A stretch of 64,000 nt of DNA from Flavobacterium sp. SH_e. Lineage in GTDB: Bacteria > Bacteroidota > Bacteroidia > Flavobacteriales > Flavobacteriaceae. Of this stretch, positions 1 through 8,884 are shown piece by piece (within the stretch, counting starts at the first letter, position 1; each line of letters starts with the position of its first letter). Location of the stretch: contig NZ_JAOVZN010000008.1 in assembly GCF_025717045.1 (NCBI RefSeq), forward strand, positions 345,486 through 409,485, in the 5' to 3' direction. Made by a program: the position numbers and the translations under genes. The notes under the pieces are model-generated. The model saw only the letters and a program-made list of their open reading frames with translations. It ran no database searches and was not told the origin of the DNA.

Positions 1-847
1 CATAAACTCCAAGCTGTTTTCCGAAACCTCCAATAGAGTCTCCAGCAAGCACTTCAGCAGATAAATACAGCATTAAAGTGATTACTCCTAAAACCAGTTG
101 CGGATATCTAAATGCGTTTTTTATCTGTTTGAAAATATTTAAATGCGATACATTTCCTTCTTCATCCAAATCAATTTCTGGCAAAGGAGAAAATTTAACT
201 AACAAAGCTAAAACCGTAATAATCAATCCTATATAAAGATACGGTCTTTGCAATTGCAATGCAAGAGAATTTAGCGCATTTGTTTTTGCAGCTTCGTCCA
301 TCAAAGCAATTTTATCGGCTGTAAAGTCTTGCATATTAGACAAAACCAAAACTGTAAGTACAATTGGCGCTACAAATCCTGCTAGTTTATTTGCAATTCC
401 TAAAACACTGATTCTTACCGCTGCACTTTCTCTCGGCCCAATTACAACAACATACGGATTTGAGGCTGTTTGTAAAACCGCCAAACCAGTTCCCATTACA
501 AATAATGCAACTAAAAAGAAAAGAAATGTTCTGCTTGAAGCCGCAGGATAAAACATAAAAGCTCCAGCAGCGATAATAAGTAAACCTAAAGAAATTCCGT
601 TCTTATACCCCACTTTTTCAATGATATAAGAAGAAGGAACTGCCATTACAAAATAAGCAATATAAAATGCGAAAGTCACAAAATACGCTTGAAAAGAAGT
701 CAATTCGCAAGCCAATTCAAAAAACGGAATTAGCGGCCCGTTTAGCCAGGTTACAAATCCTAGAATAAAAAACAATAAAGTTAAAATCACCATTGGAACA
801 ACGGTGTTTTTTTTCTCTAATTGCAATGTACTTTGAATGTTTGTCAT
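1..847 (-). CDS. Sugar MFS transporter, FucP/GluP type (C-terminus beyond the window)
   Basis: Inner-membrane sugar/proton symporter of the major facilitator superfamily. The 282 residues present begin MTNIQSTLQLEKK and run into successive hydrophobic segments. The first segment contains GFVTWLNGPLIPFFE, a hallmark of the FucP/GluP (fucose, glucose/galactose) branch. About two thirds of the usual 400-440 residues are visible before the window edge, so the gene is partial. The ATG is at 847-845. It lies 165 bases downstream of the nucleotidyltransferase gene on the same strand and probably belongs to that operon. I infer that it imports a monosaccharide released by the neighbouring utilisation locus. 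The substrate cannot be read from the sequence. Confidence 0.88.
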   Translation of the reverse strand, partial: MTNIQSTLQLEKKNTVVPMVILTLLFFILGFVTWLNGPLIPFFELACELTSFQAYFVTFAFYIAYFVMAVPSSYIIEKVGYKNGISLGLLIIAAGAFMFYPAASSRTFLFFLVALFVMGTGLAVLQTASNPYVVVIGPRESAAVRISVLGIANKLAGFVAPIVLTVLVLSNMQDFTADKIALMDEAAKTNALNSLALQLQRPYLYIGLIITVLALLVKFSPLPEIDLDEEGNVSHLNIFKQIKNAFRYPQLVLGVITLMLYLSAEVLAGDSIGGFGKQLGVY

Positions 848-1012
848 AATTTTTGGGTTGATTAGTTATAGATTTAATTCTTTCAAAATCTAAATTAGAA
901 TCAACGCTTTTATTACTCAATGCGTAATTTATGCAAATATCTGCATTTTTTTTGCAAAACAAAAGTAGTACATTAAATTTCCTTAATTTCTAATTTAGAT
1001 ATGAAAGTTTTG

Positions 1013-1894
1013 TTAATTTTTGCTATTCCAGTTTAAATCAGGGTAATATTTTGCTAAATATGTTTTTACATCAGCAATATCTTCTTTAGCAGTTAGGTCA
1101 GGAACATGCTCTGAAAACGGAATTCCGACAGTAGTATTCGGATTTTCCTTTACGGAGTTCAAAAGAACCGTTGGAAGTTCCTTTTCATCACGCTCTGGAT
1201 GAGCAGGACAATTCTTAAGATGTATATATAAGGTGTTGCCGTTAAATTTAAAAGCATTCATACTTACTCTAATCTTTCCTTCCGCATCTTTATATTGCTC
1301 CAAAACATCCTCTGAAGGCTTTTCTAATATATCTAACAACTGATTGTTCTGATCTAATTTTGCAATTGCAAATCGCGAAATACGTTCTAATGGAAAATCC
1401 ATTGCGTCACGGTCATAACTTATAAAAGCATTCGGACTTTCCGTTTCTCTCAGCGCGCGCAAAGCTTCAGCTGAATACAAGTTATCGCTATTACAAACCG
1501 AATAAAACTGCAAATTTAATTCTGGATATTGCTCTACAGCCTGAAACAATGCATCTGCTGTCCCGAATGGTTTTGTTCTTCCCTCTGGAATATATTGAAT
1601 TGCAAATGAAATATTAAGTCCATGAAAATCATTATCCTTCATTTTACTGCCGTAAAATTCTTTAAACAATTCCCCTTGCTCTCCTATTATAATATAGATG
1701 TTTTTATAACCTGCTTTTTTGGCATTGCATAAAAGATAATCCAAAAGAGGTCTTCCGCTTGCGCCAACACCTATTAAACCTTTACTTCTTTCGTTTGCCT
1801 GTGCAATTTCTTCTGGAGATAAATTATCTATAACCGCTTCTTTTTTCATACGCGAAGAAGCTCCGCCGGCTAGAATTACTAAATTGTCGTGCAT
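1013..1894 (-). CDS. Sugar-1-phosphate nucleotidyltransferase family protein
   Basis: Rossmann-like NTP transferase of 293 residues that would couple a nucleoside triphosphate to a sugar 1-phosphate. The N-terminal signature LAGGASSRMKK (residues 8-18) is the nucleotide-binding loop. GTADAL (111-116) and the acidic NSDN (135-138) are expected substrate and metal positions. The ATG lies 6 bases after the stop of the GHMP kinase gene, so the two are cotranscribed. Kinase plus nucleotidyltransferase implies conversion of a free sugar to sugar 1-phosphate and then to an NDP-sugar. Which base and sugar are used is unknown. Confidence 0.85.
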   Translation of the reverse strand: MHDNLVILAGGASSRMKKEAVIDNLSPEEIAQANERSKGLIGVGASGRPLLDYLLCNAKKAGYKNIYIIIGEQGELFKEFYGSKMKDNDFHGLNISFAIQYIPEGRTKPFGTADALFQAVEQYPELNLQFYSVCNSDNLYSAEALRALRETESPNAFISYDRDAMDFPLERISRFAIAKLDQNNQLLDILEKPSEDVLEQYKDAEGKIRVSMNAFKFNGNTLYIHLKNCPAHPERDEKELPTVLLNSVKENPNTTVGIPFSEHVPDLTAKEDIADVKTYLAKYYPDLNWNSKN

Positions 1895-1900
1895 TTTATT

Positions 1901-2992
1901 TTAAATTTCAGTATTATCAATAATTCGTACTCCCGGATCAACATTAACAGCATACGCTTCTTCAGCTCCAGCATTTAAAATTGCTTCAATTACAGCACCT
2001 TCATTCTTAGGATCTGCAATTACAACAATGCTTCCACCGCCGCCAGAACCCACAATTTTTGCTCCGTATGCACCAGCTTTCAATGCCGCACTTACCATTG
2101 CATCAATTCTTGGAACAGTAATTTTCAATAAATCGCGTAAAACTTCATGATGCCCATTCATCAAAGCGCCAATTTTTTTAAGATCTAAAATTGGCTTTTC
2201 AAATTCTTTTAATGCTTCTTTGGTATAATGGTAATTTCTGATTGCCGCTTCAAAAAACGGAATCAAACGATCTGGAAGACAATTTCGATATTTATCTAAA
2301 TCCTCAATTTCGGAAGTATTTAAATCAAACTGCGGATAATTCTGCTTTACTATATCAATTGCCATTAAAGCATTTCCTTTTAATTCACCAAGAAGCCCAA
2401 TAGTTTCCTTTGGAACACCAGAAACCCCTGTAATTAAACCTTTTAATTCTGTTCCTACTATATTAAAAGAAAATGGTTTTTTGGTATTGATGTAAACAAT
2501 ATTTCCAACCCCAATGCTGAAATGATCCATCATTCCACCAGGTTCTCCATGTTCTAAAACTTCAGATTCATAACCTAATTTAGAGAGAAATTCAGGCGTA
2601 ACTTCATGATCAATTCCAAAAGCTTCTATAAGAAAACGAATCCAAGCCATCAACAAGGCCGACGAACTCGATGTTCCTGAATTAATCGGAATATCTCCAG
2701 TAATTGTAATGGTATAACCAGATGTTGGCTTGCAGCCGTATCTACGCAAAACGCGTAATGATGATGCAAAATAATCTCTTGGTTCTAACTTTTCGAAAGC
2801 GTCGTGTATATCGATTATTCGGATTTCATTAATATCAATCATATTCAGAACAAACGTTTCGGTCTGATTTTCTTTTGCTATTAATTTAATATTTCGATCT
2901 ATCGCACAGGCTATAACAGGCAGCCCTAAATAATCCTGATGATCTCCAAAGAGACAAGTTCGGCCGGGAGCTAATGAGGTAATTTTTTTCAC
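1901..2992 (-). CDS. GHMP family sugar kinase (galactokinase-like)
   Basis: Cytoplasmic ATP-dependent small-molecule kinase. From a GTG start at 2992 it has 363 residues. Motif 1 is PGR..LFGDHQDY (9-21), resembling the substrate loop of galactokinases. Motif 2, the ATP loop, is PINSGTSSSSA (102-112), and motif 3 is the glycine-rich GSGGGG near the C-terminus. I chose GTG because the family begins a few residues before the PGR motif. The frame stays open to a TTG at 3028, and an ATG at 3002 is out of frame. It is the first gene of the kinase-nucleotidyltransferase-transporter operon and lies about 80 bases downstream of a promoter that copies the susC promoter. The substrate may be GalNAc, galactose or another hexose. 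Confidence 0.85.
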   Translation of the reverse strand: MKKITSLAPGRTCLFGDHQDYLGLPVIACAIDRNIKLIAKENQTETFVLNMIDINEIRIIDIHDAFEKLEPRDYFASSLRVLRRYGCKPTSGYTITITGDIPINSGTSSSSALLMAWIRFLIEAFGIDHEVTPEFLSKLGYESEVLEHGEPGGMMDHFSIGVGNIVYINTKKPFSFNIVGTELKGLITGVSGVPKETIGLLGELKGNALMAIDIVKQNYPQFDLNTSEIEDLDKYRNCLPDRLIPFFEAAIRNYHYTKEALKEFEKPILDLKKIGALMNGHHEVLRDLLKITVPRIDAMVSAALKAGAYGAKIVGSGGGGSIVVIADPKNEGAVIEAILNAGAEEAYAVNVDPGVRIIDNTEI

Positions 2993-3080
2993 GTAAACAC
3001 ATTGTGTTAAAATATTGCAATTCAACAAATTACAACATTATTAGGTTATCTTTTTATTTTAGTTTTTCGGTTTTGATTTC

Positions 3081-3165
3081 ACGAAACTATAGATTATATT
3101 TTTATAAAACAAGAAAAAATACAAAAATGTGCTCGAACACACTAATTTTATGTTCTCGAGCACAT
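3081..3165 (-). promoter_or_regulatory. Promoter-operator module of the kinase operon (left arm of an inverted duplication)
   Basis: Read on the minus strand this segment has two 14 bp operator-like palindromes, at 3151-3164 and 3128-3141. They fit TGTGYTCGARCACA apart from one base at 3151-3164, and their centres are 23 bp apart. A -33 TTG (3112-3110), a 20 bp spacer and a -7 TAGTTTCG (3089-3082; consensus TAnnTTTG) follow. The expected start of transcription is near 3075. The segment is repeated in inverse orientation at 5430-5515 with about four differences in 86 positions. The operators lie around -59 and -82, which suits an activator better than a simple repressor. The LacI-type protein encoded next door is the obvious binder. 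Confidence 0.75.
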
Positions 3166-3210
3166 TTTTGAATTCTTACAAAAAATTTACGTTTATTTGC
3201 TCAAAGTTTT

Positions 3211-3218
3211 TATATTTG
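3211..3218 (+). promoter_or_regulatory. Candidate -7 box of lacI
   Basis: TATATTTG matches the Bacteroidota -7 consensus TAnnTTTG exactly and ends 5 bases before the ATG at 3224. If used, the mRNA would be leaderless or nearly so. No good -33 TTG is seen at the expected distance, so this is tentative. Confidence 0.4.
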
Positions 3219-3223
3219 CTCAT

Positions 3224-4264
3224 ATGGATAAAAAGTACACAATTAAGGATATAGCGCAGATGGCTGGAGTTTCTAAGGGAACTGTAGATCGCGTTTTGCA
3301 TAATAGAGGAAAAGTATCTCCTGCAGCACTGGAAAAAATCAATGAAGTTCTAAACGTAATTGATTATGAACCGAACTTAATTGCCCGAAATTTAAAAAGC
3401 ACAAAAGTTTATCGTATTTGCGTTTTACTTCCAGATCCTGCTTTCGATCCTTACTGGCTTCCTTGTGTAAACGGAATTCAAGATGCTATAACAGAATTCA
3501 AAGCGTACAATGTAATTATAGAAATACATTATTTTAATCCAGAAAGCACAAAATCTTTTTTAAAAACCAACGAAACCATAATAGCTCAATCGCCTGACGC
3601 CGTTTTACTGACCCCGCTTTTTCATAAGGAAACAGTAGAAATCATTAAACGATATGACGAATTGGAAATTATGGTAAATACTTTTAATAACCAGGTTGAA
3701 TCTTCTTCTATTAAAAGTTTTGTTGGACAAGATTTATACAAAAGCGGCCGTGTTGCTGCAAGTTTGATGAATTTAATTCTTCCAAAAGGCCAAATTGCAA
3801 TAATCCATATTGACGAAAGCCTTAAAAATGCAGTTCACATGCAGGAAAAAGAACGAGGTTTCAGAAGTTATTTTGAAGAAAAGAATCTTCCCGATTTCTC
3901 TTTAATTACACTTAAATTAAAATATTCCAACATCGAAACCAAGTTCGCTGCATTTGTTGACGAACATCCTGATTTGAGCGGTATTTTTATCACCACTTCC
4001 AAAGCATATCAAATAGCTTCTAGTCTATCAAATTTTGAAGACAAAAAGATTGCGCTTATTGGTTATGACTTGATTGAAAAAAATGTCAGTTTTTTAAATC
4101 AGGGACTTGTTCATTTTTTAATTCATCAAAATCAAAAAAGACAGGCATATTTGGGCGTAAGCACTTTAGCAGATCACTTTTTATTCAGAAAAGATATACC
4201 TGAAACTATTTTGCTGCCAATTGACATTATAAATGTCGAAAACGCCTCTTTTTATGTTAGCTAG
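3224..4264 (+). CDS. LacI-family transcriptional regulator
   Basis: DNA-binding regulator of 346 residues. The N-terminal helix-turn-helix reads TIKDIAQMAGVSKGTVDRVL (about 5-24), followed by the hinge region NLIARNLKSTK and a periplasmic-binding-protein-like sensor domain from about residue 60. I chose the ATG at 3224. The frame extends back to a TTG at 3197, but that would add residues before the normal LacI start. It lies between two copies of a TGTGYTCGARCACA double operator, upstream of the kinase operon and of susC, so it very likely controls both and perhaps itself. The ligand would be a sugar or sugar phosphate from the locus substrate. Confidence 0.9.
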   Translation: MDKKYTIKDIAQMAGVSKGTVDRVLHNRGKVSPAALEKINEVLNVIDYEPNLIARNLKSTKVYRICVLLPDPAFDPYWLPCVNGIQDAITEFKAYNVIIEIHYFNPESTKSFLKTNETIIAQSPDAVLLTPLFHKETVEIIKRYDELEIMVNTFNNQVESSSIKSFVGQDLYKSGRVAASLMNLILPKGQIAIIHIDESLKNAVHMQEKERGFRSYFEEKNLPDFSLITLKLKYSNIETKFAAFVDEHPDLSGIFITTSKAYQIASSLSNFEDKKIALIGYDLIEKNVSFLNQGLVHFLIHQNQKRQAYLGVSTLADHFLFRKDIPETILLPIDIINVENASFYVS

Positions 4265-4271
4265 AGTTTTT

Positions 4272-4444
4272 TTTGCCACGAAGACACTAAGACGCAAAGT
4301 TTTTTTGTTTAAATCTCGCAAAGTCGCAGAGGCGCAAAGTTTTTTATACTTTCGATACCTTAATTATTTCCAGCTAAAGCTAAAGGCAATTCAAATTAGA
4401 TTTCTTTAAAAAAAAACTTTGCGTCTTAGTGCCTTTGCGGCAAA
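4272..4444. repeat. Intergenic inverted repeat, GCCACGAAGACACTAAGACGCAAAG family
   Basis: Left arm about 4272-4299 and right arm 4417-4444 are imperfect reverse complements, both containing the TAAGACGCAAAG/CTTTGCGTCTTA core. A further half copy (GCAAAGTCGCAGAGGCGCAAAG) lies at about 4317-4338. The element fills the gap between convergent lacI and the CBM9 gene and may act as a two-way terminator. Related sequences occur at 58605-58800, 59624-59780 and near 63390. Confidence 0.75.
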
Positions 4445-5083
4445 TCATTTCATCAACACAAACTTCCCAAAAGAAGAAGCGATATGAAAATTCGGTTCTG
4501 CAGTATTGGGATTAACCCACGAAATCCAAGTTGGCTTATATTCTCCTTTTTCATCTTGAGAAAATTTAGCTCTATAAACCCCTGTCTCAATGATATTGTT
4601 TTGAATTAAATCAAATTCTTCTAACGAAGCTATACTGATTTTTCCCGCAACAGTAAACGAATTTTGCTTTTTTACTGATTGTATTTCCATTTGATTTTCT
4701 GGCCATTTCCAATTGTAATCGAAATTCCAGTTCGGATAAGCTTCAAAGTCCAAAATGCGATTATCCACATCCATTTCCAGACAATAATATGGACTTAACT
4801 TTTCATCTTTTCTAAAAAACAGCTCTACCCTATCAGAATTACAAATACTTTCTGTAGAATCATCTTTTCTATCAATATAAATCTCTGAATCAAAAACTTG
4901 GAAATTAAAATAAAGATATTCCAAATCCCAAAGTGCTCTAAATTCAATTTTTGAAAACGAATCGCTTTTCCAAGGCGAACAAAAATCTGTTAGACAATTT
5001 GCTTTTGCCCAAAAAGATGGCTCTAAGATTTCGATCTCTTTTTTTTGATTTCTATCGATTAAAATTACTTGATATTCTTTCAC
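4445..5083 (-). CDS. CBM9-like carbohydrate-binding protein without signal peptide
   Basis: Protein of 212 residues resembling the family 9 carbohydrate-binding fold (the sugar-binding part of some xylanases and many PUL-linked proteins). Visible traits are the SKIEFRALWDLEYLYFNFQV strand pair, the acidic SDRVELFFR segment and the late PTWISWVNP. The start is GTG at 5083; a TGA lies two codons upstream in frame, so the gene cannot start much earlier. It has no signal peptide, which is odd for a glycan-binding protein in a Sus-type locus. It sits inside the inverted operator duplication, convergent with lacI. It may be cytoplasmic or depend on another export route. Confidence 0.72.
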   Translation of the reverse strand: MKEYQVILIDRNQKKEIEILEPSFWAKANCLTDFCSPWKSDSFSKIEFRALWDLEYLYFNFQVFDSEIYIDRKDDSTESICNSDRVELFFRKDEKLSPYYCLEMDVDNRILDFEAYPNWNFDYNWKWPENQMEIQSVKKQNSFTVAGKISIASLEEFDLIQNNIIETGVYRAKFSQDEKGEYKPTWISWVNPNTAEPNFHIASSFGKFVLMK

Positions 5084-5429
5084 GATTCAGGTTCTAATTT
5101 TTTGTTAATTTTTATTCTTTCAAAAAGTCAAGAATACTTCAAATTGATTTTGTTTTTCTGTTCTTTTTTAAGGTGACCAAGATAGTTTAAAATTGAATAG
5201 AAAAACAAGATACTTTTCTTAAAATAAACCAAAAAGCAGCTCTATTAAGCCATAAGAAAAGACTGCTTAATTTTTACGTTTTTAAACAGGTCTTTGCGAA
5301 ATTCACAAGTTTTTTCAAAATCAGCATTTATTATTCAAAAATCACTCAGTTTTAAGAATACCTCTATTCCCAAAACATTTTAAAAATATCACATCGTTTT
5401 AAGCTAAAAAAAACGTTTCGTACAATTTT
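5084..5429. other. Non-coding part of the 678 bp gap upstream of susC
   Basis: AT-rich sequence between the CBM9 gene start and the susC operator module. It should hold the CBM9 promoter on the minus strand, but I see no convincing -33/-7 pair. No gene is supported here. Confidence 0.5.
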
Positions 5430-5515
5430 ATGTGCTCGAGAACATAAATTTTGTGTGTTCGAGCACATTTTTTGTGTTTTTTCTTGTTTTATAAAAATAT
5501 AATCTATAGTTTCGT
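5430..5515 (+). promoter_or_regulatory. Promoter-operator module of susC (right arm of the inverted duplication)
   Basis: Two operator-like palindromes lie at 5431-5444 (TGTGCTCGAGAACA) and 5454-5467 (TGTGTTCGAGCACA), 23 bp centre to centre. They are followed by a -33 TTG (5484-5486), a 20 bp spacer and a -7 TAGTTTCG (5507-5514). Expected transcription start is near 5520, putting the operators near -60 and -83. The sequence is the reverse complement of 3081-3165 with about four differences. It would give susC a leader of roughly 240 nt. Confidence 0.78.
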
Positions 5516-5761
5516 CAGAGATTAATCTTAAAACTAAGTTAATTATGCAAAATTTCGGGTGATTTTTAATCTTCTGAAAAGGAGAAAACAGAACTAAATA
5601 AGCAGTATTTAGAGTAAAAAATAAAGCCTCCGTCTTGTATAAAAAACGACTCAATCAAAAAGCAATTAAAAAGACAAAATGAATTTCCAGATCAAAAAAG
5701 AAATCTAAAACCTACAAACAAGAAAAAAACAATTAAACATTAACCAAAACCAATTTAAAGT
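5516..5761 (+). other. Long 5' leader of susC
   Basis: Predicted untranslated leader between the promoter and the susC ATG. It is purine- and A-rich near the 3' end. I see no clear hairpin, riboswitch or small gene in it. Long leaders ahead of susC genes are often targets of post-transcriptional control; here that is only an inference. Confidence 0.4.
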
Positions 5762-8700
5762 ATGAAATTATTAACCCAAAAAAAGCCAAGAGATTTTCGG
5801 ATTAACAATTTATCCCGCAAAGAAATCGGATTAACAGTTCTTTCGTTATTAGTTTTTACATTTCAAGCTTCTGCGGCTTCTTCTATAAAAATTTCAGATA
5901 AAAACTATTCAGCGCTGTTTTTTGAAAAAACAGTAAAAGGAACTGTTACCGATCAAAATGGTTTACCTCTTCCTGGTGCCAATGTCGTGGTTAAAGGCTC
6001 TACAAAAGGTGTACAAACTGATGTTGATGGAAGTTTTGCCATTACAGTTCCTGATAATGCTACAAAACTTGTGATTACTTACATTGGTATGGAAGATCAA
6101 GAAGTAACTATTGGAAGCACTCATCTAAAAATTGTCATGAAAGAAGCAGGACAAAAATTAGAAGAAGTTGTAATTGGATACGGAAAATCTAAGAAAAAAG
6201 ACCTTACAGGTTCTGTGAGTTCGCTTAGTAAAGACAATTTAAACTTAGGCGGAACTGTTGCAAACGTTGGTCAAGCTTTACAAGGACGTGCTTCTGGAGT
6301 TCAAGTGCAGCAAAACAGTTATGCGCCAGGAACTAACCCGTCTGTGGTAATTAGAGGTGGAAACTCGATTAATACTTCGAACGCTCCACTATATGTAGTG
6401 GACGGATTTATTACAAGTACAGGAGCTTCTATTAGTCCGAATGATATTGAAAATATTCAAATTTTGAAAGACGCCGCTTCTACAGCAATTTATGGTGCTC
6501 GTGGAGGAAATGGAGTTATTTTGATTACGACTAAAAAAGGAAAATCTGGAAAAATGAACGTTGAAGCAGAGATTTCTGATGGTTTTCAAAACATTATAAA
6601 AGAGCCGTCTTTAGTAACTGGACAACAATACGCTGATATTCAGAATGCAATTGCTGCTGAAAATGGAAGACCGCCAGTTTTCCCTTCAAGTTTTCCAATT
6701 GCGAATACAAATTGGTTTGAAGCAGCAACTCGTCCTGGAGAGGTGCTTAACAGAACGCTTACTTTTAGCGGAAGCGATCAAAACTCTAAATTCTTCCTTT
6801 CTGGAAACTATTTGAAACAAACTGGTGCTATTGAAAACACTGATTTTGAAAGATATAGTGTTAGAATGGGCGGCGAAAAAAGATTCAATGAGAGATTGAA
6901 TATGGGAACAAATGTTTATGGCGCTGTTGCTGAAGGAAATAACAGTGATTTTGGTGATAATATTCTATCTCCGATGTTCTCAATCCAAACAGCTCCTCCA
7001 ACTATTCCGATTTATAATGCTGATGGTTCTTATTACAAATATCAAGGAAAAGATAATGCTTTAGCGCTTTTACTTGAACCTACAGATCACACTATCAACC
7101 GTTTGGTAAATGGAAGTATGTTTTTAGATTATCAAATTATTAAAGGTTTAACGTATCACTTTGGTGCTGGTGCAGAATGGCAGGAAAATATACAAGGAAA
7201 ATATACACCAAGTACATTAGTAGCCGGAGCAGCTTTAAAAGGTTCTGGCTCTGAAGAAAATAAAACCTATTTCAGATGGAGTACAGAGCAATATTTAACT
7301 TATAAATTTGATATTAAAGAAGTACATGCAATCACTGCAATGATTGGTACTTCAAACCAAAAAGATACTTACGAAAGAGTAAGAGCGGCCGGTACAGGTT
7401 TTTCTAGTGATTTACTGACTTACTACAATCTTCAAGGCGCTTCTGTTTATTTGAAACCTGAAACTGAAAAAACAGAAACTAAATTAACTTCTTACTTTGG
7501 AAGGTTAAATTATGCTTTCAATGACAAATATTTAGCAACTTTCACCATAAGAAAAGACGGTTCTTCTCGTTTTGGTCCAAATAACAGATTTGGTATTTTC
7601 CCTTCTGGAGCCGTTGCTTGGAAAATCTCTAACGAATCTTTCATGCAAAACGTAAAAGCAATTTCTGAACTTAAATTAAGAGCGAGTTACGGTATTACAG
7701 GAAATGATGGAATTGGAGACTATTCTTACATGAGCCGATTGACTTCTTGGGGTGTTACTATTTCACCAGACAATTTTGTAGCAGGTACAGAGCCCGCAAA
7801 TTTAGCTAACCCAAATCTTAAATGGGAAGAAACAGCTCAAACCGATTTAGGTTTTGATTTAGGTTTATTTAATGACAAACTTTCTATCACTTTTGATGTT
7901 TATAAGAAGAGAACTTCTGATGCGCTTTTAAATGTTCCTGTTGGAGGATGGTGGGGATTTGGCACTCAAAGAGTTAACTCTGGAGTTATTGACAACAAAG
8001 GTCTTGAATTCGGAATCAGTACTGAAAATTTCAGATCTGATAAATTTTCTTGGAGAACTTCATTAAACATTGCTTACAATAAACAAGAGGTTGTTTCTCT
8101 TGCAGATAACGTAAAAATTATCAGCACAAATACTTCTAATCCAAGCGGAACCGTTTCTGGACAAGAATTTACAAGATTGGAGCCAGGAAAAGAAATGGGA
8201 GTTTTATACGGATATAAATATGCAGGTGTTATCAAAACTGGAGAGACTTACGCACCTCAGCCTTTATCTGTACCTGGAGATCCAAAATATGTAGACGTTG
8301 ATGGCGATGGAACTATTACAGCTGCTGACAGAACGTATTTAGGAAATTCTATTCCGCATTATTTAGCTGGTTTTAATAATGATTTTAGATATGGAAATTT
8401 TGATATGAATATCTTTTTCCAAGGCGCTTTTGATTATTCAGTTTACAATATGACTGCAATGGTTGGCGAATCTTCTACTAGTACAGACGCATTAAACCGC
8501 TGGGTTGCTGGAACAAACGAAAATACAGATATTCCTAGAGATGGATATTACAAAAGCAAATACGGCAGTTATGTGAATTCAAAATTTGTTGAAGAAGCTT
8601 CTTATTTACGTTTGAAAAATGTTTCTATTGGATATTCTATTCCTGAAAGTGCTTTAAAAACGGTAAAATTTATTGACAGTATCAGATTGTATGCTATCGG

Positions 8701-8848
8701 ACAAAATTTATTCACAATCACAAATTATTCTGGAAATGATCCTGAAGTAAACGGGCATTCATCTAACAATTTAGGTGGAGGAATCGATTTTAACTCATTC
8801 CCAGCTTCAAGAACATTTATACTTGGAATTAAAGTAGCAATTCACTAG
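5762..8848 (+). CDS. SusC/RagA-family TonB-dependent outer-membrane transporter
   Basis: Outer-membrane glycan importer of 1028 residues. A long N-terminal signal region ends near FQASAA (about 34-39). A carboxypeptidase-regulatory-like domain follows at about 57-127 (KGTVTDQNGLPLPGANVVVKG). The TonB box EEVVIGYG is at 134-141, the plug contains VVIRGGNSI and PLYVVDGF, and the rest is a 22-strand beta-barrel ending in a strand with terminal hydrophobics. Length is typical of SusC. susD follows at once. The pair defines the locus as a Sus-type system that takes up oligosaccharides in a TonB-driven way, under the operator module at 5430-5515. Confidence 0.95.
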   Translation: MKLLTQKKPRDFRINNLSRKEIGLTVLSLLVFTFQASAASSIKISDKNYSALFFEKTVKGTVTDQNGLPLPGANVVVKGSTKGVQTDVDGSFAITVPDNATKLVITYIGMEDQEVTIGSTHLKIVMKEAGQKLEEVVIGYGKSKKKDLTGSVSSLSKDNLNLGGTVANVGQALQGRASGVQVQQNSYAPGTNPSVVIRGGNSINTSNAPLYVVDGFITSTGASISPNDIENIQILKDAASTAIYGARGGNGVILITTKKGKSGKMNVEAEISDGFQNIIKEPSLVTGQQYADIQNAIAAENGRPPVFPSSFPIANTNWFEAATRPGEVLNRTLTFSGSDQNSKFFLSGNYLKQTGAIENTDFERYSVRMGGEKRFNERLNMGTNVYGAVAEGNNSDFGDNILSPMFSIQTAPPTIPIYNADGSYYKYQGKDNALALLLEPTDHTINRLVNGSMFLDYQIIKGLTYHFGAGAEWQENIQGKYTPSTLVAGAALKGSGSEENKTYFRWSTEQYLTYKFDIKEVHAITAMIGTSNQKDTYERVRAAGTGFSSDLLTYYNLQGASVYLKPETEKTETKLTSYFGRLNYAFNDKYLATFTIRKDGSSRFGPNNRFGIFPSGAVAWKISNESFMQNVKAISELKLRASYGITGNDGIGDYSYMSRLTSWGVTISPDNFVAGTEPANLANPNLKWEETAQTDLGFDLGLFNDKLSITFDVYKKRTSDALLNVPVGGWWGFGTQRVNSGVIDNKGLEFGISTENFRSDKFSWRTSLNIAYNKQEVVSLADNVKIISTNTSNPSGTVSGQEFTRLEPGKEMGVLYGYKYAGVIKTGETYAPQPLSVPGDPKYVDVDGDGTITAADRTYLGNSIPHYLAGFNNDFRYGNFDMNIFFQGAFDYSVYNMTAMVGESSTSTDALNRWVAGTNENTDIPRDGYYKSKYGSYVNSKFVEEASYLRLKNVSIGYSIPESALKTVKFIDSIRLYAIGQNLFTITNYSGNDPEVNGHSSNNLGGGIDFNSFPASRTFILGIKVAIH

Positions 8849-8884
8849 TCTAAAATGCTTTTTAGTAACATTAAATTTAGTAAA

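Noticed and set aside
717..962. 81-codon open frame on the minus strand at the MFS gene start
   Set aside because: It overlaps the transporter start in another frame and continues into AT-rich upstream DNA.
5364..5654. Minus-strand open frame of 96 codons over the susC promoter module
   Set aside because: It covers the duplicated operator-promoter and leader, has no family features and its composition follows the AT-rich non-coding DNA.
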